Positions 18,105 through 26,075 of a stretch of 64,000 bases of DNA are shown in pieces. The notes beneath the pieces were generated by a model. It was not told the DNA's origin. It did no database searches and saw only the letters and a program-made list of their open reading frames with translations. Location of the stretch: NCBI RefSeq assembly GCF_026127265.1, contig NZ_WWFG01000001.1, positions 744,001-808,000 of the forward strand, given 5' to 3'. How positions within the stretch are numbered: the first letter of the stretch is position 1; every line of letters begins with the position of its first letter. The stretch is from Nostoc sp. KVJ3 (lineage in GTDB: Bacteria > Cyanobacteriota > Cyanobacteriia > Cyanobacteriales > Nostocaceae). Both the position numbers and the translations under genes were made by a program.

Positions 18105-18230
18105 ACGGTTCGGTTAAAGTTCTTTGATGAAAATATATCGATCCCAAATCCGCGATAAATCGCCGTCAGAACGAAGGACTGATTCTTGTAAAGACGGCGA
18201 TTTATCGCGTCTCTTGCCTTAACCGAACAG
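18105..18230. repeat. MITE-like family C, copy 2
   Basis: Ends ACGGTTCGGTTAAAG and CCTTAACCGAACAGT are inverted; inside lie CGCGATAAATCGCCGTC and its inverse GACGGCGATTTATCGCGTC, giving a nested hairpin. It matches the unit at 14981-15081. It sits in the 760-bp spacer between the cNMP-binding gene and the Cad-type transporter, which otherwise shows only an imperfect CTAACGAA/TTCGTTAG inverted repeat near 18530-18556. Confidence 0.65.
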
Positions 18231-18649
18231 TATTGAGAGCGATCGCACTTAAACTTCTCAGATAATAACTCAGTATGAGGCGTAACCAACTACCACTCTA
18301 GGGAGAATTGGTTTTGTTACAAACCTTGCAAGCCCCACCAAGGCATACCTATAAAACTGACTGTTTATCAATCATTTTTATTTATCGTTTTAAAAAACAA
18401 GAGTATTTGCTCTTATTTGGGTACAAGCCATAATATTAACTTCATGAGCTCCCAAGGTACCTTGCTGAGAAAAAAATCACCAATTTGATTGGAGGCAATT
18501 GCATCTAAAAATTGGGGAATTGACTGATGACTAACGAACCTTAATTGGTTTTCGTTAGCGAATAGTCACAAAATCTTCCAAACTGTCCTCACAGCCAGGT
18601 GCAGAGAAGGACTAGGACAAACAGCATTGAATTATCGCGAGCAACAATT

Positions 18650-19324
18650 ATGACTTGGTTAATTAGTACATTAATTATTGGGATATCTGCCGCTTTTGCA
18701 ACCACCTTTGACGATAATTTATACTTGACAGCTTTCTTCGGAAAAGTCAATCGCAGTTTTCGTCCTAAGCATATTGTTCTTGGTGAATTTCTTGGATTCA
18801 CTGCGTTAGTTTTTGCTAGTCTTCCTGGTTTCTTCGGCGGTCTCGTTATTCCCACCACCTGGATTGGATTACTAGGTTTACTTCCCGTCGCTATTGGTAT
18901 CAGTAATCTCATCAGCCGAGAACAGGAAGTTGAGACAGTACAAGCTGTGTCAGTTGACTTAACCCCTCCGGTCAAATCTGAACGCCAGAAAAAATCATTA
19001 TTGGCAACCATCCGCGATCCTCAAACATACCGCGTTTCGGCAGTAACTGTTGCCAATGGAGGAAACAACATTGGAATCTATGTACCATTGTTTGCTAGTA
19101 GCAATCTTCCAAGTTTAGGTGTAATTCTGTGTGTTTGCTACTTCACTGTTGGGGCGTGGTGTTTACTCTCTTACAACCTGACTCGTAACCCTCTGATGAC
19201 TCCCGTTTTAACTCGCTATGGTCGAAAAATCTTCCCATTTGTCTTAATTTACCTGGGACTCTCCATCTTAATTAAAAGTGAATCATATCGACTTTTACCC
19301 AGTCTGGCAATGCTTTCTAATTAG
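18650..19324 (+). CDS. Cadmium-resistance (CadD-like) family membrane transporter
   Basis: 224 residues from ATG 18650 (MTWLISTLIIGISAAFATTFDDN). The TTFDDN motif in the first membrane segment and further hydrophobic segments (HIVLGEFLGFTALVFASL, WIGLLGLLPVAIGI, and two in the C-terminal half) match the Cad transporter family, in which Gram-positive CadD gives cadmium resistance. In cyanobacteria the substrate is unproven and could be another cation. A GTG at 18599 would add 17 polar residues and is less likely. The imperfect inverted repeat near 18530-18556 could be an operator. Confidence 0.75.
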   Translation: MTWLISTLIIGISAAFATTFDDNLYLTAFFGKVNRSFRPKHIVLGEFLGFTALVFASLPGFFGGLVIPTTWIGLLGLLPVAIGISNLISREQEVETVQAVSVDLTPPVKSERQKKSLLATIRDPQTYRVSAVTVANGGNNIGIYVPLFASSNLPSLGVILCVCYFTVGAWCLLSYNLTRNPLMTPVLTRYGRKIFPFVLIYLGLSILIKSESYRLLPSLAMLSN

Positions 19325-19744
19325 GCATGGAGCGATGTCTACGACAAGCTACGCTTATGCAATTATAGCGATGTGATGTACACCAGTAGGGGCAATTCAT
19401 GAATTGCCCCTACACCTTACCAGATGATGTCATACCACCTTTAAATGGGAACCGCTATAGCTACTAAAAAGTCTTGATGGGTACTATTTCCTTGAGATAC
19501 AGCACTTTGCAAGTAAATGAAGTACTGCTTGGGGCTACGGTGAATTACCCCCTTAATCCCCCCGATATATTGGGGGGAAAAAGAAATCTAGTTCCCTCCC
19601 CTTTATAAGGGGAGGGTTAGGGTGGGGTATTTTTGTACCTCACCAACTCGCAATCTGCTGTAACCAAAAAAATCAGCTTGTAGTTTCCCATCCACAAAGA
19701 TTTTTAATCACTTGAATTTATCAATCTGAATCAAAATAATATTT
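19325..19744. repeat. Repeat-filled spacer: family E palindrome and inverted family A copy
   Basis: This spacer has no gene. It holds a GCGATGTCTACGACAAGCTA repeat near 19331, related to sequence inside coaR; a family E palindrome GTAGGGGCAATTC/GAATTGCCCCTAC at 19386-19413, also found at 59168-59203; and a family A copy in reverse at 19545-19629. The last about 100 bp before the pentapeptide gene are AT-rich and may carry its promoter. Confidence 0.65.
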
Positions 19745-19844
19745 GATATTATCAATCAATTTATCTAAAGTAAGAATAAAGCAGATTATTGATGGCTCCT
19801 ATAAAAGCAAGCCTACTACTACGAATAACGATAGGAAGGAAATA

Positions 19845-20528
19845 ATGAATCAATCAAATTCCCAAAAATTCACTCAGTGGATCGTCACAGCAGTATTTCT
19901 GGTACTTGTAGCAGGATTTTCTCTCCTTGACCAACCCAGTGTTAGAGCATTAACACTAACACCATCCATACCTACTGAGTCTGAAGTAGCTCCAGAAATA
20001 TCTCCAGCTACATCGCCAATGGAGTCTGTAACTGCCCCAGAAATATCTCCAGTTACATCGCCGATGGAGTCTGTAACTGCCCCAGTAATACCTCTGGTTG
20101 TATCGCCAATAGTGTCTGTAGCCGAAAATGTTAGACATTTATTACAAACTAATGAATGTGTCGGCTGTAACCTAACTGGGGCAATGCTAAAGGATACAAA
20201 TCTGCAAGCTGCAAACTTGGAGAATGCGAACTTACAAAATGCTGACTTAGAAAGAGCTAACTTACAGCAAACAAACTTACAAGGGGCAAACTTTCAAGGA
20301 GCAGATTTAGGCAAGGTAAACCTTTTGGGAGCAAACCTTGTGGGAGCAAACTTATTTGATGCAGACCTAGAGAAAGCCAACCTGTTGGGAGCAAACTTGC
20401 AAATGGCTAACTTACAGGGTGCAGACTTGGAAAATACAAATCTCACAAATGCAAACATCCAGGGGACTAACCTGATGGGCGTTGATTTGGATGATGCTAT
20501 CAGACCAGAAGGATTTGCTGTTCAGTAG
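19845..20528 (+). CDS. Exported pentapeptide-repeat protein
   Basis: 227 residues from ATG 19845, preceded by AGGAAGGA at 19833-19840. An in-frame TTG at 19743 was rejected for lack of a ribosome site. Residues about 10-35 form a signal peptide or N-terminal anchor (WIVTAVFLVLVAGFSLL). A Pro/Ser/Thr-rich tract with near-identical about 17-residue units built on APEISP-TSPMESV follows, then about 20 A(N/D)Lxx pentapeptides forming a right-handed quadrilateral beta helix. CVGC just before the helix could be a metal or disulfide site. The helix function is unknown. Confidence 0.85.
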   Translation: MNQSNSQKFTQWIVTAVFLVLVAGFSLLDQPSVRALTLTPSIPTESEVAPEISPATSPMESVTAPEISPVTSPMESVTAPVIPLVVSPIVSVAENVRHLLQTNECVGCNLTGAMLKDTNLQAANLENANLQNADLERANLQQTNLQGANFQGADLGKVNLLGANLVGANLFDADLEKANLLGANLQMANLQGADLENTNLTNANIQGTNLMGVDLDDAIRPEGFAVQ

Positions 20529-20560
20529 ACAGTTCTGAAATCGAAATTTCGTAAAATTAA

Positions 20561-20590
20561 TGTAGAGACGCGATTAATCGCGTCTCTACA
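20561..20590. repeat. Perfect 30-bp palindrome of family B at the recJ 3' end
   Basis: TGTAGAGACGCGAT at 20561 is followed by TA and then its exact complement ending 20590. The adjoining family B tail runs into the recJ stop codon (20595-20597), so the last codons of recJ (Arg-Tyr-Pro-stop) lie in repeat-derived sequence. It could terminate the leftward recJ unit or protect the transcript end. Confidence 0.75.
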
Positions 20591-20594
20591 AGGT

Positions 20595-22955
20595 TTATGG
20601 ATAACGACTGGCGATCGCTACAATAGTAGATAAAGGCACTTGGGCAAAATACTGTTGCTGAAATTGTTCTTCTCGGACAGCAGCTAAAAACCTTGCCACT
20701 GCTGCATCGGTAAAGTTTTCTGTGCGATCGCTTGGATGCCAAGTAAATTGTAAATAATTGTCTTGTAGTTTGACCGTGAACCCTAAATATTTTAAAGCTT
20801 TGATTCCTACAAGTAATGTTGGGTCACTAATGCCGATTTTCTTTAAAAGTTGGACGCGGGTAACTGGTTGATTTATGCGACTGAGATATTTAGCAATTCC
20901 GACAAGAGTCAGCCAAATTTGATTGGGTGGTTGGTGATTGGGTTTAGACCAAGCGATCGCTAATTGTTGCTGATTATCAAACGAGCGGCGCAACCATAAA
21001 CGTAAACTATCCCATGAATTGGGACAATCTTCAAGCAAGAGTGCAGGAGTTGGTAGAGACGCAATTAATTGCGTCTGTGCGGGAGTAGGGTTATTCCGTA
21101 AGTCTAGAATGAGTGGTAAATGCTGAGTGTTAACCGCTGAGGTAACACTAAGACGCACGGCAATTAATCTGATTTCATAACGTTTTTTGAAGGTGTTGTA
21201 GTCTAATTCGGCTATGCAATCACACCTTCCTATGGGCAATTCATCTTTGTAGTGTCCCCACCATAAGCCAGGAAAAGCACTTCTACCCGAATCATCCCGA
21301 ATGTCAAACTCGGTTTTAATGTACTGTACCTTTTTCCCTTGCCAATCCTGCTGATTGCGATGCCAAGCATTTTCAAACCAACAGTTTTGAATTAACAACT
21401 TCGGAACCGGATTACCCATTCCACAAGGTTCTAGCACCTTCAGTTCTAAAAATAACTCTTTCCCTAAGTCTGCAACTGTCACCGTCAAGTCTGCTTGCAC
21501 GGTTGGCGTTAGAGTTGTACTACCTAAAGATTGCCGCAACTGCTGATTAATCGCGGCTGTAAATAAAGGAATATTTTCCACTAACAAACTCAAACCTGCT
21601 GCAAAGGGATGTCCCCCAAAGCGATGTAACAAATGTGCTTGGTCTTTTACCAATTGGTATAAATCGACCGAATTGACAGAACGGGCAGAACCACGGGCGA
21701 GGGGAGGGGATGAGGAAGTAAGATTTTCTCCCCCTGCTTCCTCTGCGACTTCTGTACTTAATAAAATAGTCGGGCGACCCGTTTCTTGTGCTACCTGTCC
21801 CGCAACTAAACCTAATACACCCGCAGGCCATTGGGCATCTTCTAAGACTATGACGCTGGTAGTTGATAAGTCTAATTGACTAAGTTTTTGTGCTACTTGC
21901 GCTTGCACATCTTTTTGTAAAGATTTGCGTCTGGTATTTGCGAGTTCTGTAACTTCGGCTAATTCGTTACAACGTTTAGCATCTCGACTGGTTAATAATT
22001 CAACGCAAAAACTCGCATCACCTTGGATGCGGCTGACGGCGTTGATTCTTGGCCCCAAACCAAAGGAAATATCTGTGGGGCGATCGCCACTTTTCTGGCA
22101 CAATTCTAATAATCGCCCTACCCCCGGACGGCGACGCGCTGCTGGCGGCTGTTTAAAATCTTCTTGCAGTCGTTGAATTCCCAACTGCGCTAAATAACGA
22201 CAATCTCCACTTAACTGCACTAAGTCGGCAATTAATCCTACTGCTACTAAATCTAATAAATCTTCTAACGGATATTTTGCAATATTAGGCAGACTTTGAT
22301 ATAATGCTTCAACTAACTTATAAGCTACCGCCACCCCAGAAAGATTAAATAGCTGATGTTCCCTTGAAAAATAGCGGGGATTGATAATTGCTGCAACGGG
22401 TGGGCGTTCGGTGGGTAAGGTATGATGGTCTGTAACTATTACATCTATGCCTAGCTGTTTGGCGTAGATAATTTCTTCAATGTTCGTGCTGCCAGTATCA
22501 CAAGTAACAATTAATTTGCAACCTTGGTTTGCTAAATTATCAATCCCTTGATTATTCAGTCCGTGAGATTCTTTCAGGCGATTGGGAATATAGTAAATTA
22601 ACTGAGTATTTTGTGTAAAAAATTGTCCTAATCCATCCCAAAGTACAGATGTGGCGGTAATTCCATCAGCATCAAAGTCTCCCCAGATGGCAATTTTTTC
22701 TTTGGCGTTATATGCTTGTTGCAACCGGGCGATCGCTAAGTGCATTTCTTGCCCAAACTCAAAGGGACTCGCTGGTTGATAAGCTTTATAGTTGATAAAA
22801 GCTGTTAATTGTTGATTATCTTTAATTCCCCGTTGCCATAATAATTGCGCTGCATACATTCCACTTGATAGGGGTGTATGCTGTCTCACCGCTTGGATGA
22901 ACCACTGCGGGGGTTGTTCGGTTTCTGTTATAGTCCACTGCTGTTGTTCTGCCAT
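20595..22955 (-). CDS. recJ: Single-stranded-DNA-specific exonuclease RecJ
   Basis: 786 residues. DHH-family phosphoesterase motifs: GDFDADG at 92-98, CDTG at 152-155 and VTDHHT at 174-179; the DHHA1 motif HRFGGHPFAAGLSL follows near 440-455. It degrades single-stranded DNA 5'-3' with Mn2+/Mg2+ in recombination and mismatch repair. Length exceeds the usual about 570 because of a C-terminal cyanobacterial extension and two low-complexity inserts, one Ser/Pro-rich after GGENLTSS (about nt 21690-21745) and one around [13 protein letters not shown] that overlaps a family B repeat (about 21053-21078). Its ATG is 2 bp after the stop of the upstream GNAT gene, so the two are probably cotranscribed. 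Confidence 0.93.
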   Translation of the reverse strand: MAEQQQWTITETEQPPQWFIQAVRQHTPLSSGMYAAQLLWQRGIKDNQQLTAFINYKAYQPASPFEFGQEMHLAIARLQQAYNAKEKIAIWGDFDADGITATSVLWDGLGQFFTQNTQLIYYIPNRLKESHGLNNQGIDNLANQGCKLIVTCDTGSTNIEEIIYAKQLGIDVIVTDHHTLPTERPPVAAIINPRYFSREHQLFNLSGVAVAYKLVEALYQSLPNIAKYPLEDLLDLVAVGLIADLVQLSGDCRYLAQLGIQRLQEDFKQPPAARRRPGVGRLLELCQKSGDRPTDISFGLGPRINAVSRIQGDASFCVELLTSRDAKRCNELAEVTELANTRRKSLQKDVQAQVAQKLSQLDLSTTSVIVLEDAQWPAGVLGLVAGQVAQETGRPTILLSTEVAEEAGGENLTSSSPPLARGSARSVNSVDLYQLVKDQAHLLHRFGGHPFAAGLSLLVENIPLFTAAINQQLRQSLGSTTLTPTVQADLTVTVADLGKELFLELKVLEPCGMGNPVPKLLIQNCWFENAWHRNQQDWQGKKVQYIKTEFDIRDDSGRSAFPGLWWGHYKDELPIGRCDCIAELDYNTFKKRYEIRLIAVRLSVTSAVNTQHLPLILDLRNNPTPAQTQLIASLPTPALLLEDCPNSWDSLRLWLRRSFDNQQQLAIAWSKPNHQPPNQIWLTLVGIAKYLSRINQPVTRVQLLKKIGISDPTLLVGIKALKYLGFTVKLQDNYLQFTWHPSDRTENFTDAAVARFLAAVREEQFQQQYFAQVPLSTIVAIASRYP

Positions 22956-22957
22956 TA

Positions 22958-23599
22958 TTAAATCGGGGATTGATCCTCAGTTGTTTGAGATTCATTCACT
23001 AGGGGATTGAGAATTAGTTCATTAGCGACACTATCAGATTTACGGGCGCGAATTGCCGGACGAGATCGCTTGTAACCGGCTCTTTCAGCTTTTTGGTGTT
23101 CATAATCAATCAATCTGCCATAATATTCATGTTTGCTCAAATTCATCGACAAGAAAATATGCTGGCGAGTATTGCCAAAACCTTTACGGTTAAAAAACTT
23201 TAAGGCTGAAGTATTGGTGGGATCGGTGTCTACCAACATGAACCGCGCTCCATCTTCAATCATTCGGGCGACGACTTTATCAACCAACTTGTCTGCTACA
23301 CCCCGACGCTGAAACTTCGGACTCACACCTAGCCATAGAATATATCCATAAGTCCAGGATGCTTTGGTGATGATTGTTCCCAAAATGAATCCTGCTAATT
23401 CTCCGTCTGTTTCGGCCACAAGACAGTATTCTGGATCAGTGTTGTAAAGTCCAATCACCTCCCATTCGTCCCAGGTGCGGTATAAATAAGGATATAAATC
23501 GCTGGTAAATAACCCTTCTCCCAAGTGGTAAACGGGAGCAATATCATCAATTCCTAATTCGCGCACGTAAATCGCTTCTGTTTCGTCAAAGCTTGACAT
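22958..23599 (-). CDS. GNAT family N-acetyltransferase
   Basis: 213 residues. The acetyl-CoA-binding segment is LWLGVSPKFQRRGVADKLV (Q/R-x-x-G-x-A/G) with preceding LAGFILGTIITK and following DTDPTNTSALKFFNRKGF; this is a RimI-like core. The last about 50 residues are basic and polar. The acceptor is unknown. It sits between a RecB-type nuclease gene and recJ in a tight leftward run, which may be chance or a repair link. Confidence 0.88.
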   Translation of the reverse strand: MSSFDETEAIYVRELGIDDIAPVYHLGEGLFTSDLYPYLYRTWDEWEVIGLYNTDPEYCLVAETDGELAGFILGTIITKASWTYGYILWLGVSPKFQRRGVADKLVDKVVARMIEDGARFMLVDTDPTNTSALKFFNRKGFGNTRQHIFLSMNLSKHEYYGRLIDYEHQKAERAGYKRSRPAIRARKSDSVANELILNPLVNESQTTEDQSPI

Positions 23600-23651
23600 A
23601 AATTTAGAAGTTGTAATTTTTTTATATCCCTATTAACTTGACAAATATGCT

Positions 23652-24470
23652 CTAATGTATAGGGTTAAGTGAGACTTCTTGAATGTTGTCAAAATTTGGC
23701 AATGAGTCTTTCACTGCTTCTTCATTAACTTGTATGCGATCGCGATCGCACCTTTTAGCAAACTGACAATAATCACAAGTTTTGCTACCCTCCACAACTT
23801 GAGGAAACTGCTGGTTATTTTGGTAATCTTCCAGCCAACGGGTTAACTGACTTAATAGTTGATTAAGCTTCTTTGCTATTTGTGTGTGTTGAGCAGTATT
23901 GTAATTAAATTTAATATTTTGCGGTTTACCCTCCGATTGGACAAACCAGTAAGTCATGGAAATATTTTCTGGCAAATAGTCGCTAGTTTCAGCCAAAACA
24001 TACAGATAAAGCCGTGTTTGCCAGTTGGATTCTAACTTGCGTTTATTGGGTGGTTTCGGATAAGTTTTCCAGTCGAGAATTTGCGCTTGTTGGTTATCTG
24101 CAATCAATAAATCATAGACAACCGTCAGCAAATAATCCTGAACTTGTAGAGTTCGGTAGTGTTCACTTTCACGGAAAGTTTGATTATCAGATGCAGCCGT
24201 TAAAATTTCTGGGGCTGCATCGGCAAAAGCTAGCATCCAGCTTTGCAGTTTAGCATCTGCTTGCAGAAAACTATCAATTGGCAAACCCATTTCTCGCTGC
24301 TGCATAAGCAAGTGAAAACGACTACCCAAAGTTTGCCGTTCTTCTTGTTCTGGATTTGAGGGCGAATTGAGTTTTTCTAGATAGGTATGTTGAAATTTAC
24401 GCGGACAAGCTTCTAGTAAGTTGAGTTGTCCTTGAGACAGTCGCAGTAGTTGAGTGGGAGTTAACAGCAT
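23652..24470 (-). CDS. PD-(D/E)XK nuclease with predicted Fe-S cluster (RecB/Cas4-like)
   Basis: 272 residues. The nuclease core is VVYDLLIAD, then QAQILDWKTYP, giving the D and D-x-K residues, then QTRLYLYVLAE (motif QxxxY). Four cysteines are placed as in AddB/Cas4: CPRKF near residue 22 and CDYCQFAKRC near the C-terminus, the pattern that holds a 4Fe-4S cluster. It probably cleaves or processes single-stranded DNA ends. No cas1/cas2 or array is nearby, so a CRISPR role is not supported. It is first of the leftward trio nuclease-GNAT-RecJ; RecJ as partner suggests repair. Confidence 0.88.
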   Translation of the reverse strand: MLLTPTQLLRLSQGQLNLLEACPRKFQHTYLEKLNSPSNPEQEERQTLGSRFHLLMQQREMGLPIDSFLQADAKLQSWMLAFADAAPEILTAASDNQTFRESEHYRTLQVQDYLLTVVYDLLIADNQQAQILDWKTYPKPPNKRKLESNWQTRLYLYVLAETSDYLPENISMTYWFVQSEGKPQNIKFNYNTAQHTQIAKKLNQLLSQLTRWLEDYQNNQQFPQVVEGSKTCDYCQFAKRCDRDRIQVNEEAVKDSLPNFDNIQEVSLNPIH

Positions 24471-24562
24471 TCTTCTATTTTAGAAGTTAAAAGGGCGAAT
24501 GACCTCCGCCCTGCCTCTAAGAGTATGTTTGAAAAGTCCTGATTGATGTATCAAATATTTTT

Positions 24563-24650
24563 TACCCCACCCTAACCCTCCCCTTATAAAGGGGAGGGAA
24601 CCGAATTTTTCTTGTTTCCCCCCTTTATAAGGGGGGATTAAGGGGGGTAA
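24563..24650 (+). repeat. Family A repeat, copy 2
   Basis: It shares the same two-hairpin unit as 7216-7301, in the same orientation, differing mainly in the short link between the hairpins. It fills the spacer between the nuclease gene and the small membrane gene to its right. Confidence 0.75.
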
Positions 24651-24736
24651 CAATTCGATTAAAATCACAACATACCACTTTTCAAACAACCTCTAAGTTG
24701 ACACCCAAAGGAGAACCGCTATAGTTCTCATGTCTG

Positions 24737-24961
24737 CTATTTCAACTCGTCATCATCTGCCTCATTTTGGTGATTAGAATGTCTTGTTTTTCCTTGGGAT
24801 TTGATGGAGCCAAAGCTATAAGCCATAGCTATTTTAACGATGTCAAAATATGCTGGATGATCAGCTTTGTTAACGATCGCCAAAGAGATTGATCCCGCCA
24901 CTAACATGACTAAAAGCGGCGACAGTGTTTCTTCCCCAGAGCCGTTGTTGTTGTTTGGCAT
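24737..24961 (-). CDS. Small membrane protein of unknown function (74 aa)
   Basis: The start is ATG 24961 with AGGAG seven to eight bases upstream; an upstream in-frame extension of 19 residues lacks this support. MPNNNNGSGEET is a polar N-terminus, followed by one hydrophobic segment (LSPLLVMLVAGSISLAIV), a second weaker one (FDIVKIAMAYSFG) and a polar, acidic C-terminus ending DDDELK. I do not recognise a family. Size and topology recall holin-like or small phage/plasmid membrane proteins, but this is only a resemblance. It lies on the opposite strand from the STAND/WD40 gene, next to another small membrane gene. Confidence 0.55.
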   Translation of the reverse strand: MPNNNNGSGEETLSPLLVMLVAGSISLAIVNKADHPAYFDIVKIAMAYSFGSIKSQGKTRHSNHQNEADDDELK

Positions 24962-25069
24962 GATATAATCTCCTAATGGAAAGTTAAGAAGCCAAAGGCT
25001 TGAGTGAACGTTAGCCAAAGGCTATTTATTAAGTTTGAGCATGAGCGTTAAATAGCAATCCCTGTCGTA

Positions 25070-25309
25070 TTAACTCCAAGACTCAAAAATCATGGCGATC
25101 GCAAATAGGCAGACTAGAGAAATTGCTATTCTCGCAATCCATATCCAGAGAATTTCGGATAAAAGTATCCCAACTATCATGTCAGCCCGAAAAGTTTGAG
25201 ACACAACAAAGGCGATTGCAACGCCTAGCAGCGCTAGCAGAAAATACTTCAGTCCTCTGCAAAACCATCTGAACAGAAAATTATCGTTGTCTTTAAGACT
25301 GGGTTTCAT
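25070..25309 (-). CDS. Small two-helix membrane protein (79 aa)
   Basis: MKPSLKDNDN is followed by two hydrophobic segments, FLLALLGVAIAFVVSQ and ILWIWIARIAISLVCLFAIAMIF. AGGAAAA precedes the ATG. No family was recognised. It is upstream of, and in the same orientation as, the 74-residue gene with 108 bp between them, so the two may be cotranscribed. They are divergent from the STAND protein gene about 770 bp away. Confidence 0.5.
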   Translation of the reverse strand: MKPSLKDNDNFLFRWFCRGLKYFLLALLGVAIAFVVSQTFRADMIVGILLSEILWIWIARIAISLVCLFAIAMIFESWS

Positions 25310-25666
25310 AGTTTTTTTCCTGTTTTGAAAGTTGAATCTAGGTAGCAGGTAGCGCTTGCTTCCCCGACCACACTAAGGAAACAGCTAATACCCACAGGTT
25401 GATCCCACCAAGTCAAGCTAAACAACAGTCCTACTCAAGAGTTAGAGTTGGAATGTCAACGAAGGTGGTCTTGATATTTACAGATAATGAAAAATTAAGC
25501 TCCTTAATCAATTGCCGGGGCAATCTTGATATCAAAATCAGGCGTTCAATGCCCGTAATCGCACATAAAGCGCACTACGCGCATTGAACCCTCGCAATTC
25601 TTGCAGACAATTTTGATGTTTGCCTTTTTCAGAATCGACGCTTTCAGCCTTTACTTCTTACTCACA

Positions 25667-25803
25667 GGACTTACGCAAAATTATGAAATAGAACATTCGC
25701 TGAAGGCGTTCCCATTCATCTAGGTGTCCGCGCAGCGTGTCGCAGACAAGCCTCTCGTAGAGAAGCGTAGGAATCAAAGTTTCAAAAAGTTATTGCGTAA
25801 GTC
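25667..25803. repeat. MITE-like family D, copy 2
   Basis: Ends GACTTACGCAA and TTGCGTAAGTC are perfectly inverted (11 bp). The centre holds a common Nostoc repeat (GTCCGCGCAGCGTGTCGCAG, then CTCTCGTAGAGAAGCG). The rest of the 25310-26075 spacer shows one hairpin (GTTCAATGC/GCATTGAAC, 25546-25588) and the repeats listed next. Confidence 0.65.
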
Positions 25804-25810
25804 AAGACTC

Positions 25811-26047
25811 ACTAAGTTTCTTTTTTTGTCGGCAACCTTACTAAGTTTCTTTTTTAGGCTGTTGAATTCACTATAAAGTAACTAAGTTACTTAGGTCAAG
25901 GTAAACTATAGAGAAAATTATTTAAATGGCATAAAGATACTACGAAAGTACCTAAAATCAGACCTACCTCGTCCATTAGGAGACGGAGTTTCCCAATGCT
26001 TTCGATGAATACTCACTTTTAACCGGATGTTGTCTCACCTAGTGAGA
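25811..26047 (+). promoter_or_regulatory. Iteron-like repeats and operator palindrome before the STAND gene
   Basis: ACTAAGTTTCTTTTTT occurs twice exactly, at 25811-25826 and 25840-25855 (29 bp apart), and a third related ACTAAGTTACTTAG lies at 25881. Closer to the gene, TCTCAC-CTA-GTGAGA (26033-26047) is a perfect inverted repeat about 30 bp before the start and next to an AT-rich -10-like stretch. Together they look like a control region, possibly bound by the protein's own N-terminal HTH; that is inference. Confidence 0.35.
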
Positions 26048-26075
26048 TAATATTGGGAGTGTAGTCTGTCTTAGT

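Noticed and set aside
18599..18649. GTG start extending the Cad-family transporter
   Set aside because: Adds polar residues before the first membrane helix and has no ribosome site.
23652..24470. Cas4 as a CRISPR gene
   Set aside because: No cas1, cas2 or array in the window; a general RecB/AddB-type nuclease is enough.
24480..24689. 69-codon open frame after the RecB-type nuclease
   Set aside because: Lies across a family A repeat; the translation (PPLIPPYKGG) is typical of that repeat and not a gene.
25399..25587. 62-codon open frame before the STAND gene
   Set aside because: TTG start, no ribosome site, no recognised features, and it crosses a hairpin in a repeat-rich spacer.
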